From NCBI GenBank assembly GCA_014360195.1, contig JACIXY010000019.1, forward strand, positions 1-59,078: DNA of 59,078 bases, read 5' to 3'. The position numbers and the translations under genes are program-made. The DNA is from Bacillota bacterium. Lineage in GTDB: Bacteria; Bacillota; SHA-98; UBA4971. The number at the start of each line of letters is the position of its first letter. Within the stretch, counting starts at the first letter, position 1. The notes beneath the pieces were generated by a model. The model was not told where the DNA came from. It did not search any database and saw only the letters and a list, made by a program, of their open reading frames with translations. This document shows positions 1-8,427 of the stretch, piece after piece.

Positions 1-192
1 GGGTGCAGAAATGCTCCCGACTTTTGGGAGGGGTTGCCGGTGATTGCACGAGGGGTGTCAAAATCCGGCTGCCTAGCCAGACGGGCCGGATTTTGGCGAA
101 GCGCGCCCCGCTTGGGGCGCCGTCCCCGAGTGCAACACCGGCAACCCGGCAACTACTGGAAGAGGGGCGAGAACTAACGCACCCTCACTTAG
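1..192. repeat. Type A palindromic repeat, copy A1 (cut by window start)
   Basis: Nearly the same as 49202-49400: it shares the GGGTTGCCGGTG segment, the nested AAAATCCGGC/GCCGGATTTT and GCGCCCC/GGGGCGC arms, and the right end GCACCC(T/C)CACTTAG. The left terminal CTAAGT is missing because the window starts inside the element. It has no credible coding capacity and lies just upstream of the toxin-antitoxin pair. Confidence 0.9.
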
Positions 193-259
193 CCAGATCG
201 GGGAATTCCGGATAGCCTGAGAGTGTGGTAAGCTATAGGTGGGAGGTGAAAGTGCGGTT

Positions 260-520
260 ATGCGAATCGAGGAGTTCTTGGCAAGCGACTTCTCTAGTGA
301 GTTTCGCGCAAGGTTCGGGCTCGCGCCCGATGACAGGTTCCTTGTGCTTCGCAGAGGTGACAGCCTGATCATGAAGAGGCTGGAGAAGCCCACAAAGAGC
401 ACGTTTTCCTCATTGCTTGACAGGGTTCACAAAGCGGTCGAAGAGGCGCCCGAGTCGATCGGCCCCGAGACTGTCCAGCGGGAGATCGAGGCCTGTCGCC
501 GGGAGGCGAACCGGGGATAA
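260..520 (+). CDS. Putative antitoxin of a PIN-type toxin-antitoxin pair
   Basis: Small 86-residue acidic/basic protein starting at ATG 260, 10 bases after a GGAGGTGA ribosome site (242-249); an upstream in-frame GTG at 239 has no such site. Its stop TAA overlaps the ATG of the PIN toxin by one base (TAATG), the usual translational coupling of antitoxin and toxin. Residues 25-45 (FLVLRRGDSLIMKRL) could form a short beta-hairpin DNA-binding fold of AbrB type, but I do not recognise the family with certainty. The antitoxin role is inferred mainly from position. It would bind and neutralise the toxin and probably repress the operon. Confidence 0.6.
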   Translation: MRIEEFLASDFSSEFRARFGLAPDDRFLVLRRGDSLIMKRLEKPTKSTFSSLLDRVHKAVEEAPESIGPETVQREIEACRREANRG

Positions 521-939
521 TGAGGGTCATCTTGGATACAAATGTATTCATTTCCGGTGTGCTGTGGCGCGGAAACGAGAGTGCCGTCCTTCAGATGTGC
601 TCGTCGGGCATAGCAGAGATGTACCTGAGCTCGAAGTTGCTCCGGGAATACGCTGATGTTCTCTCCCGGCGGAAGTTCGCGGATCGGCTGGCGGCGGCCG
701 GGCTCCGGCCTGACGATATTCTGGCCGCCCTGTTCGAGTTCGTCCACATCGTGGAGACCAATAGCACTGTGGCAGTCGTAACCGAGGACCCTGCCGACAA
801 CATGGTCCTGGAGTGCGCGGACTCTGTGCCCGACCTCGACTTTATTCTTTCTGGCGACGCCCACCTGCTCAACCTCGGCTCATACAAGGGAGTTCCAATT
901 GTCACGGCTTCCGAATTCCTTAGACGTCTCTTGCCCTAA
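520..939 (+). CDS. PIN-domain ribonuclease toxin
   Basis: A 139-residue protein that begins MRVILDTNVFISG, the hallmark start of PIN nucleases, with the first catalytic Asp at residue 6. Other acidic residues fit the PIN metal site: a Glu in LLREYADVL near residue 42, Asp in TEDPADN near 90-93, and Asp in DFILSGDAHLL near 108-114. This pattern matches the family described as putative toxin-antitoxin toxin component, PIN family. These enzymes are magnesium-dependent endoribonucleases that cut RNA and arrest growth when the antitoxin is lost. It overlaps the upstream antitoxin gene by one base and the pair stands alone as a two-gene unit. Confidence 0.85.
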   Translation: MRVILDTNVFISGVLWRGNESAVLQMCSSGIAEMYLSSKLLREYADVLSRRKFADRLAAAGLRPDDILAALFEFVHIVETNSTVAVVTEDPADNMVLECADSVPDLDFILSGDAHLLNLGSYKGVPIVTASEFLRRLLP

Positions 940-1083
940 GGGTGCATACCATTCCTGCTCTCCTCTATGCTGCCCGACGCCACTCGTTCCTACCATGCAC
1001 CTGGGCTGCCTGTTAGCCGCCGTACTTCGCACATGTCGGCAAGGCCCGCGAGACCGTCACTCCCTGCATCGGCGACCGACGCG

Positions 1084-2670
1084 CTACAGGAGAATCGCGA
1101 GGGCCTGGGTGGCCAGTACCACGAGCACCAGAGCGAAGGGGTAAGTGGCCGCGTACGGCGCCGCGACCTCGTCGCTCCCGGCGGCGGTGATAAGTGTCCC
1201 GAGCGCCGGGGTGCTCGTCATGCCTCCGCAGATGCTGCCAAGGTTGTCGGGCAAGCTCAGCCTGAAGAGCCACGCTGACGCCGCAAACCCGAGCACCATC
1301 GGGATGAGAGTGATGAGCGCGCCGCTCGCGAAGAGCAGCCACCCATACTTCGCAACGGTCGCGACAAACCCGTGCCCTGCCGCCATGCCCGCGCCCGCCA
1401 GAAACAGCATGAGGCCCATCTCGCGCGTGATCCCGAGCATGTGCCCCGGCGGCCTCAGCGACCACCGTCCGACGCCGCCGAAATGGCCGACGATGAGGCC
1501 TGCCATGAGCGGCCCTCCTGCGATGCCGAGGCTCACCGCCCCGATGCCGGGGATCTGAAGGCGTAGCCGGCTTATGAGAAGCCCAGCCGCAAGCACAAGC
1601 GTCAGCGCGAGCATGCCCGTCCGCTCCAGCGGGCGCCTCTGGCGCCCCAGGATCGCCTGGAACCTGTCCAGCGCAAACGGCGCTCCCACTGCACGCACGA
1701 CATCCTTGTGCTCGAGCACAGTATCCGCGCCAGGTGTGAACTCGACCCCGGCCCGCCTGACCCTGGTAAGTATAACCCCGTAACGCTCATGCGGATTCAG
1801 CTCGCGCACGGTCTTCCCCGCAACCTCGCGGCTCTCCACGGCGAGGTCGCGCACCTCGACGCCAGGCTCGTCCATGGAAAGCTGCGCCCGACGCCCGATG
1901 ATCGCTTCCAGCTTCGCAAGGGCCTCGTCGGTCCCCACGGCACGGATGCCATCGCCTTTCATGAGCACTGTGTCGCCGAGCGCCGGGAAAACCTGCCGCC
2001 CCCGTTGCACCCGCGACACCACTGCACCGGTGCGGGAGAGGATACCAAGCTCGGCGAGGGTTCTGCGGTCCACGTCGGGGTTCTCCACCACGAATTCGCG
2101 CACCAGGAGCGTGGGGACCGGGCCTGCGCTGCGGTCGGGCGCCTGAGACAGCTTCGCCACCTCCTCCCTGAGGTTCTTTCGGAGGATATGCGGCACAAGC
2201 TGGATAAACAGCACAACACCGACCACGCCGAACGGGTAGGCTATACCGTAGCCGATTGACGCTGTGTTATCGCCTGTCGCCTCGAGCGCCACGGCGAGGC
2301 CGGGTGTGGTGGTCAGCGCCCCCGTGTAGATGCCGACCGCGAGCGCCCGCGGGATCTCGAACAGCTTCGCGAGCGCCGCTGTAGCTGCAGCCCCCGAGCC
2401 CACTATGAGAAGGGCTATCGCGCCGTATGACAGGGCGTTTCGCCTGAGGTTTCGAAAGAATCTGGGCCCCGCGGTGAGGCCGACGGACCCCACAAAGAGC
2501 GCAAGCCCGAGGTCGCGCACGATGCCCGGGACCTCGTACCCGAGGTGCCCGAAGTACAGAGCCGCGAGCAGCACCCCCGACGTCCCAAGCTGCATGTTTC
2601 CCACGCTAATGCCGCCGAGGATATACCCGGCGGCAGCAAGAACGAACAATGCTTCAAGAGGAGTCGCCAT
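1084..2670 (-). CDS. AspT/YidE-type membrane transporter with two RCK_C domains
   Basis: A 528-residue integral membrane protein. Two homologous hydrophobic blocks (about residues 1-180 and 350-528) flank a soluble centre with two TrkA_C (RCK_C) type modules (about 195-345, with REFVVENPDVDRRTLAEL and VEVRDLAVESREVAGKTVREL). This duplicated layout is the YidE/YbjL family, which includes the aspartate:alanine exchanger AspT. The substrate cannot be read from sequence; anion or amino-acid exchange is the family expectation, with the RCK_C modules probably sensing a small ligand. It stands alone, convergent with the PIN toxin. A CCTTG-rich low-complexity tract (2692-2732) lies just upstream of the start. 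Confidence 0.85.
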   Translation of the reverse strand: MATPLEALFVLAAAGYILGGISVGNMQLGTSGVLLAALYFGHLGYEVPGIVRDLGLALFVGSVGLTAGPRFFRNLRRNALSYGAIALLIVGSGAAATAALAKLFEIPRALAVGIYTGALTTTPGLAVALEATGDNTASIGYGIAYPFGVVGVVLFIQLVPHILRKNLREEVAKLSQAPDRSAGPVPTLLVREFVVENPDVDRRTLAELGILSRTGAVVSRVQRGRQVFPALGDTVLMKGDGIRAVGTDEALAKLEAIIGRRAQLSMDEPGVEVRDLAVESREVAGKTVRELNPHERYGVILTRVRRAGVEFTPGADTVLEHKDVVRAVGAPFALDRFQAILGRQRRPLERTGMLALTLVLAAGLLISRLRLQIPGIGAVSLGIAGGPLMAGLIVGHFGGVGRWSLRPPGHMLGITREMGLMLFLAGAGMAAGHGFVATVAKYGWLLFASGALITLIPMVLGFAASAWLFRLSLPDNLGSICGGMTSTPALGTLITAAGSDEVAAPYAATYPFALVLVVLATQALAILL

Positions 2671-2691
2671 GCCTTCTCGTCCGCCCCCCTA

Positions 2692-2732
2692 CCTTGCCTT
2701 GCCTTGCCCTGCCTTGCCCTGCCCTGCCCCAC
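2692..2732. repeat. CCTTG/CCCTG low-complexity pentamer tract
   Basis: About eight imperfect tandem units of CCTTG or CCCTG sit directly upstream of the transporter start codon (minus strand reads CAAGG units). The tract could slip and change the spacing to an upstream promoter, but no promoter was identified there. Confidence 0.6.
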
Positions 2733-2760
2733 CCTCCTCTATGCAGTCAGTCCGCGCTTT

Positions 2761-2900
2761 CTAAGTAGATCGCCATAAGTAATCGCTGGTTCCAGAGAGC
2801 GCACGCGCCGTGCAGGGTTGCCGGTGTTGCACTCTCTCTTTGAGTCACCGGCAACCTAAGACCTCGGAAAACGAGAGAAAACTAATGACCTCATACTTAG
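2761..2900. repeat. Type B palindromic repeat, copy B1 (140 bp)
   Basis: Bounded by CTAAGTA at 2761 and TACTTAG ending at 2900. It contains a 11-12 bp stem, GGGTTGCCGGTG (2815-2826) with CACCGGCAACC (2846-2856). The right half is almost identical to the inverted copy at 22524-22662 and the left half matches the copy at 58968. It lies between two minus-strand genes, the WbpM-type gene and the AspT-type transporter. Confidence 0.9.
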
Positions 2901-2928
2901 ACCGTCTGGACCGACCAGCAGTATTCTA

Positions 2929-4881
2929 CTACATATTCCTGCCCGCCGCCAGAGGAGGCGCGCCCGGCTGCCCGGTCCGACCGCCGCCGGAGTTCGTCAG
3001 CCCACGCACCCAGTTCACGAACTGGGCCCCACCGCTCTCGCCCCCCGCCGCAAGCTCGCGGCAGGTCTCAAGGAACGCCTCGACGCTCCCGTCGAGGGCA
3101 GCCGTGCTTCTCGCTATGAATATCCGCTCATGGCAGGTGGCGACGGTTCCCTCCTCCGCTGTGAGCAGTTCCTCGAATAACTTTTCTCCCGGACGAACCC
3201 CGGTAAACTTGATCTCGATGTCCCGGTCCGGGTCGAGACCGGACAGCCTCACAAGGTCGCGGGCGAGGTCCACTATCCGAACCGGCTCCCCCATATCGAG
3301 CACGAAAACCTCCCCGCCTTCGCCCATCGCCGCAGCCTGTATGACAAGCTGGACGGCCTCGGGGATCGTCATGAAGTAGCGTACCATATCAGGATGGGTC
3401 ACGGTGATCGGGCCGCCCGCGGCGATCTGCCGCCTAAAGAGTGGGATGACGCTCCCTCTGCTCCCGAGGACGTTCCCGAACCTGACCGCCATAAACCTGG
3501 TCTTGCTGTGCTTGTCCAGGGCCTGGATGAGCAACTCCGCCGCTCGCTTGGTGCTTCCCATGATGCTCACGGGGTTCACAGCCTTGTCGGTGGAAATGAG
3601 CACGAACCTGGAGGCGGCATGCCGGTCGGCCGCGGTCGCCACGTTCCAGGTGCCGAAGACGTTGTTGTTAATGGCTTCCTCCGGATGCATCTCCATGAGC
3701 GGCACATGCTTGTGGGCGGCGGCGTGGAAGACGACATCCGGCCTGTGCCGCCCAAAGATGCTCTCCATGCGCGCCGCGTCCCTTATGTCGCCGATGACAG
3801 GCACCACATGGAGGTCAGGGTATGTCTCCCTGAGCTCGAGGTCGATGTCATAGATGTCGTTCTCGGCGTGCCCCAGAAGCACCAGGTTCTCCGGCTGGAA
3901 CCTTGCGATCTGCCTGCAAAGCTCCTGCCCTATGGACCCGCCCGCGCCCGTCACCAGCACTCTTCGCCCCGTGAGGTAGCCGCCGATCTTCTCCAGGTCC
4001 ACTTTGATCTCTTCGCGCCTGAGCAGGTCCTCGATCTGGACATCGCGGATGCGGCTCACGTCGACCTTCCCGTCTATAAGCTCATACACGCCGGGAAGGG
4101 TCTTCACCCTGGTCCCCAGCCCCTCGCACGCCGCCACGATCTCCTTCACCACGCGGCCCGGCGCCGAGGGCATGGCTATGATGATCTCGTCCACGTCATG
4201 TCGGCCAACAAGGGCCGCGAGGTCCCTGCGAGTGCCGAGCACTCGCAAGCCAGCCAGCGTGTATCCCTGCTTCGACCGGTCGTCATCGACAAACCCGACC
4301 ACGTCGTAGCCAAGCTCGGGGTGCGTCCGGAGTTCCTTTGCTACGATCATGCCCGCCTCGCCTGCGCCTATGATGAGAGCCCGGCGGGCCTGACCCCCCT
4401 CCCACCCGGAGCCCCGAGATCCTCGCGTCGAGGCTGCCGATACCGACCGGACAAGTGGCCGGGCGCCGGACCGCCTTGTCAGTATCCACTCCCGCCGCAA
4501 CCGAGCGAGGAGCCGCAGCCCCCCGGCAAAGCCGATATTGAACATCCACATGAGGAGGGTAACGCTTCGAGGAAATCCAGGGCCCTGGATGAGGTGGAGT
4601 AAGACGTAGTCGCCGACCGATGCGACGGTACCGGCCTCGGCGATCGCCACAAGCTCTCGGACGCTTGCGAATTGCCACAACCTGTCGTAGAGGCCGAACG
4701 CCACGTATGACGCGATCCGCACCACCAGGAGGGCTGGTAGCCGTGGGACTATCAGCTCAATGTATGGAAGCGCTCGCAGCGGGTTGAACTCAAAGCGCAC
4801 CAGCAACGCAATTACGATGCTCGCAAGCGAACACGCGATATCGCAGGCTACAAGCACGCCTGTTCTTGCCCTGTGGCTCAT
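2929..4881 (-). CDS. Membrane-bound nucleotide-sugar 4,6-dehydratase (WbpM/CapD/FlaA1-like)
   Basis: A 650-residue protein with four predicted membrane segments in the first 125 residues, then two Rossmann domains. The first carries GAGEAG (172-177), a CoA-binding-like NAD fold; the second carries TGAGGSIGQE (311-320), followed by KHVPLMEMHP, STDKAVNP (430-437) and SIMGSTK (439-445). The SxxMxxxK-type active site, with Met in place of the usual Tyr, is characteristic of WbpM/CapD-type UDP-GlcNAc 4,6-dehydratases. It should supply a 4-keto-6-deoxy sugar for O-antigen-like or capsule polysaccharide at the inner membrane. It is divergent from the export genes at 5221 and onward, sharing a 339-base upstream region. 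The exact sugar product is inference. Confidence 0.9.
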   Translation of the reverse strand: MSHRARTGVLVACDIACSLASIVIALLVRFEFNPLRALPYIELIVPRLPALLVVRIASYVAFGLYDRLWQFASVRELVAIAEAGTVASVGDYVLLHLIQGPGFPRSVTLLMWMFNIGFAGGLRLLARLRREWILTRRSGARPLVRSVSAASTRGSRGSGWEGGQARRALIIGAGEAGMIVAKELRTHPELGYDVVGFVDDDRSKQGYTLAGLRVLGTRRDLAALVGRHDVDEIIIAMPSAPGRVVKEIVAACEGLGTRVKTLPGVYELIDGKVDVSRIRDVQIEDLLRREEIKVDLEKIGGYLTGRRVLVTGAGGSIGQELCRQIARFQPENLVLLGHAENDIYDIDLELRETYPDLHVVPVIGDIRDAARMESIFGRHRPDVVFHAAAHKHVPLMEMHPEEAINNNVFGTWNVATAADRHAASRFVLISTDKAVNPVSIMGSTKRAAELLIQALDKHSKTRFMAVRFGNVLGSRGSVIPLFRRQIAAGGPITVTHPDMVRYFMTIPEAVQLVIQAAAMGEGGEVFVLDMGEPVRIVDLARDLVRLSGLDPDRDIEIKFTGVRPGEKLFEELLTAEEGTVATCHERIFIARSTAALDGSVEAFLETCRELAAGGESGGAQFVNWVRGLTNSGGGRTGQPGAPPLAAGRNM

Positions 4882-5220
4882 GACACCTCACGCTCCAACT
4901 CGCCGGTCCCGGCGGGGTCTGCCGTCACAACCGCTAAACATCGTGCCGGACCTCGCGTGGGCGCCGACCATTCGGACTTCGCCGAAGTCGCCCGCCGCCG
5001 TCGGAATCGTCTCCCACTGGCGGCAGGCGACGGGTTGTATCCCAGGGTCATCTTCGCCGCGAGAGGGAAGATTTCCTTCAGGTTTCGGTCGGCATCGTCT
5101 GCCGCCGAAAAGAAATTACTCGCCATAATCAAGAGTTTGGAATGAACCCGAGGAAGCCGAGGCATCCTGGGAGGAATCTCTCAGAAAGGGTAGAATTGAG
5201 CAGATTGTCAGGGGTGCGGA
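4882..5220. other. Divergent leader of the polysaccharide locus, with a hairpin
   Basis: A 339-base non-coding stretch between the divergent dehydratase and SLBB genes, so it must hold promoters for both. A 10-bp stem with one bulged T is visible: TTTCGGTCGGC (5083-5093) pairs with GCCGCCGAAA (5101-5110). I found no convincing -35/-10 pair; TAGAAT at 5191-5196 is a possible -10 but lacks a good -35. Confidence 0.4.
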
Positions 5221-8200
5221 GTGGCTCGCCGCTCCAGGAACACAAGACGGTACGGAAGGGTGACACGCTCAAGCGACATGATAAGACGGTTACATCTGGT
5301 TTTCGGGATGCCAGCATTGCCGGCCATCCTCCTTGTGATCCTCACCATGCTCGCCCTGGCGTCCACACAGCCTGCTTTGGCTCAGGCGGGCCAGTCCCCC
5401 AGCCATGGATCTCGCGAGGGCTACGTCATCTCAGCAGGCGACGTCCTCGATATAGCCGTCTGGGGCTACGAGGACCTGTCAGCGACGGTGAGAGTCAGGG
5501 AGGACGGCAAGATATCGTTCACAAGCCTCATAGAGGAAGTGACGGCGGCCGGGCTGACGGTGCCCGCGCTGCAAGAGATCCTCACCGAAAAGCTCTCGTA
5601 CTACCTGAAGAGTCCCAAGGTCACAGTGTCAGTGCGCGAATCACGGCTCATACGCGTGAACGTCATCGGGAGCGTCCGTTCGCCCGGCACGTTCACCTTC
5701 CGCGAAAGACCCGGCCTCGTGGATGCCATCGCGGCAGCAGGCGGCGAGACCCCCGAAGCTGATGTAACCTGCATCAGGATCATGCGCGGGGCCGGGTCCG
5801 CGCCCCATCTGAGCGCTGCGCCCGCTGCGGGCCCAGTGACGGTGGACCTCCACATGGTCCTCGAAGGTACAGTGGACGCTTCATCATACGTCCTTCGTGA
5901 CGGCGACACCGTCTTCGTGCCAAGAGCACTTGAAGTCAAAGTAATGGGGATGGTGCGAGCACCAGGCACATACTTCCTCGAGCGCGGAGCGAGGCTCATG
6001 GACGCCATTGCCAGAGCGGGCGACATCCTCCCGCAGGGCGACCCCAGCAAGGTATCGGTGTCACGCGGTCGGACCGCGCGGGCGGTGAGCCTCACAAGAG
6101 CCATGCTCGCACCCGACGGTGAGGACAACGTCTTGTTGGAGGATGGGGACATAATCCACGTGCCCGAGGCCGTGCGCACGATCTCTGTCCTCGGAGAGGT
6201 TGAGAAACCCGGCATATACCCGGTCGGCCCCGACACCAGGGTCTTTGACGCGATCGCGGCAGCGGGCGGCCCAGGGTTAAACGGTGATATTACCTGCATT
6301 AGGGTTACCCGGAGCACAGGTGGAACCACCCAGGTGTTTGAAGTGGACCTGAGTGCCTCCGGCAAAGAGACAGGTGGAGGCGCATCTGCGGCGAGTGTTG
6401 GCGGCGCCTTCAAGCTGGAGCCTGGCGATGTAGTGTACGTTCCAAGGGCCATCGAGGTACAGGTGCTTGGGCAGGTGAGGTCGCCGGGCGCGTATCGGCT
6501 GCGCGCGAGGAGTCGCCTCGTCGATGCCGTCGCTAAGGCCGGTGGGCCAACGGAGGCCGCAGACACGTCGCGAGTCTCCCTCACCCGCACGTTCGGCAAG
6601 GACGCAGGCGCCAGCCCAGGTGCGGACACGGGTGCGGGCGCTGTCACGGGCACGGGTACAGGCATGGGCGCAAGGGTCCTCGACCTCGATGCCATACTGA
6701 AGGGTGCCAGGCCTGAGGATAACGTCGTTCTTCAGGACCAGGACATCATCTCCATCCCCGAGCTCATTCAGGAGGTCTCTGTGCTCGGAGAGGTAGCCCG
6801 TCCCGGTACCTACAGGATCCACAAGGAAACGCGGGTTCTCGACGTGCTGGCGCTTGCAGGCGGGGTGAGGCCCGAGGGTGACGCGACGAGCGCGGTGCTC
6901 ACCAGCAAAGGTCCTGACGGCGAGGTGCGCCGCACCATCGACCTGGACAGGCTCCAAGCTGCAGGCGGAGGCGAGAAGAACTACCTCGTCAGGAACGGCG
7001 ACGTGCTATACGTCCCGAAGGCGATATCAGTGATGGTCCTCGGAAAGGTGAAAGCTCCGGGAACGTACACCCTCCGGGCCACGGCAAGGTTTATGGACGC
7101 CATGTCACGCGCCGGCGGGGTCAGCGAGGACGGCGACCCGACGGCAGCTACCCTCACAAGGCAGGATAAGACGGCGCGTGTACAAACCGTGGATATCCGG
7201 TCTATAATGGCGGGCGCTGACGACCGAAACATCCCTCTTCGTGACGGCGATATCATCTTCGTGCCTGAGCTCGTGCGGGAGGTCTCCATCCTCGGGCAGG
7301 TGGCAAGGCCCGGCGTATACCAGATACGGGATGGCGCGACGCTCCTCGAGGTGCTCGCGATGGCAGGCGGTACCACCGAGACGGCCGACGACAGCGCCAT
7401 CAGGCTCACAACGCGAGCCCAAGACGGCAGTACCAAGGTGCTCGAGGTGGACATGGACAGCCTCGACAGGAACATCGTGGTTCGTAACGGCGACACCATC
7501 TTCGTGCCTGAGATCGTCCGCCAGGTTTCAGTGCTCGGCGAGGTAGCTAGGCCCGGAGTATACCGGGTGCGTGAAGGGACGAGCCTCCTCGATGCGCTGG
7601 CGATGGCAGGCGGCATCACCCAGATGGGTGACGACCGCGCCGTCAGGGTTACGACACGCGGGGCGAATGGCTCACCCAGCACTTTCGAATTCGACCTCCG
7701 CCGACTGAGTGAGGCGGGCGACGCTTCCACGTGGCTTCTGCACGGAGGTGAGGTCATTTACGTACCGAGGTCCATAGCAGTGCATGTTGTTGGCGAGGTA
7801 GCGAAACCTGGTCTCTACTACCTTAAGGCGGGAAGCTCCGTCGCAGACGCTCTGGCGGTAGCTGGAGGTCTCACAGACGATGCCGACGGCTCATCGGTGA
7901 CACTCACGACCCATCTGGAGCCCGCCGGAGCATCCTCGCCCTCCGAGGGCGGGGTTAGGATCTGTCTCCTCGATGCGCACAAGATCCTGACAGGCTCCGA
8001 CCCGGCCGCAAACCGGATTCTGTCGGACCAGGACACCATCTTCGTGCCGAAGGCCCGGCGCGAAGTGGTTGTCGTCGGCGAGGTGGCGCAGCCCGGTGTT
8101 TATAGGATCCGCGAGGGTGCAAGGGTCATGGACGTTATAGCGCTCGCAGGCGGTCCAACGAAACGTGCAGCACTGGAGTCCGTATGCATATTCAGGAACG

Positions 8201-8391
8201 GCCAGGTCACAGCTGGCGAGCAGGTCGTGCTCGGGCACGACAACCTGTTCTTCATGGGCAAAGCCGACGAGAACCCTGCTGTGGTGGGCGGCGATATCGT
8301 ATACGTTCCGGCGACCTCGAGAATCGAGTGGGAAAATGTATTCTCGTTCCTGTCAGGCCTGAAACTCATCAAGGACCTTCTGGCACGATAG
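5221..8391 (+). CDS. Wza-like polysaccharide export protein with ten SLBB repeats
   Basis: A 1056-residue secreted protein. After a basic N-region and a hydrophobic signal segment (about 20-55) comes a Poly_export domain (about 68-140, YVISAGDVLDIAVWGYEDL). Then ten tandem SLBB modules follow, each opening with a V-x-V-x-G-x-V-x-x-PG-x-Y unit and closing with DGDxIxVP; they begin at roughly residues 142, 239, 320, 415, 522, 602, 689, 770, 858 and 945. Known Wza-type proteins have one to a few SLBB modules, so this is unusually long. It probably forms or lines a periplasm-spanning export channel. GTG 5221 was chosen because AGGGGTG lies 5-6 bases upstream; ATG 5278 is an alternative. Next in line are the co-polymerase and kinase genes. 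Confidence 0.88.
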   Translation: MARRSRNTRRYGRVTRSSDMIRRLHLVFGMPALPAILLVILTMLALASTQPALAQAGQSPSHGSREGYVISAGDVLDIAVWGYEDLSATVRVREDGKISFTSLIEEVTAAGLTVPALQEILTEKLSYYLKSPKVTVSVRESRLIRVNVIGSVRSPGTFTFRERPGLVDAIAAAGGETPEADVTCIRIMRGAGSAPHLSAAPAAGPVTVDLHMVLEGTVDASSYVLRDGDTVFVPRALEVKVMGMVRAPGTYFLERGARLMDAIARAGDILPQGDPSKVSVSRGRTARAVSLTRAMLAPDGEDNVLLEDGDIIHVPEAVRTISVLGEVEKPGIYPVGPDTRVFDAIAAAGGPGLNGDITCIRVTRSTGGTTQVFEVDLSASGKETGGGASAASVGGAFKLEPGDVVYVPRAIEVQVLGQVRSPGAYRLRARSRLVDAVAKAGGPTEAADTSRVSLTRTFGKDAGASPGADTGAGAVTGTGTGMGARVLDLDAILKGARPEDNVVLQDQDIISIPELIQEVSVLGEVARPGTYRIHKETRVLDVLALAGGVRPEGDATSAVLTSKGPDGEVRRTIDLDRLQAAGGGEKNYLVRNGDVLYVPKAISVMVLGKVKAPGTYTLRATARFMDAMSRAGGVSEDGDPTAATLTRQDKTARVQTVDIRSIMAGADDRNIPLRDGDIIFVPELVREVSILGQVARPGVYQIRDGATLLEVLAMAGGTTETADDSAIRLTTRAQDGSTKVLEVDMDSLDRNIVVRNGDTIFVPEIVRQVSVLGEVARPGVYRVREGTSLLDALAMAGGITQMGDDRAVRVTTRGANGSPSTFEFDLRRLSEAGDASTWLLHGGEVIYVPRSIAVHVVGEVAKPGLYYLKAGSSVADALAVAGGLTDDADGSSVTLTTHLEPAGASSPSEGGVRICLLDAHKILTGSDPAANRILSDQDTIFVPKARREVVVVGEVAQPGVYRIREGARVMDVIALAGGPTKRAALESVCIFRNGQVTAGEQVVLGHDNLFFMGKADENPAVVGGDIVYVPATSRIEWENVFSFLSGLKLIKDLLAR

Positions 8392-8427
8392 CATGGCTTT
8401 GCGGCTTTAGGGAGAGATGACGACCCC

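Noticed and set aside
73-402. Long minus-strand reading frames over repeat A1 and over A2 (49158-49637)
   Set aside because: Both come from the same repeat sequence and share no domain; the palindromic, stop-poor GC-rich DNA explains them.
1013-1465. Open frames opposite or alongside the AspT-like transporter
   Set aside because: These are shadows of a well-supported membrane protein gene.
2810-3379. Recurring peptide GCRCCTLSLSHRQPKT seen at 2810 and 22447-22686
   Set aside because: It is the translation of the type B repeat in one frame, not a protein family.
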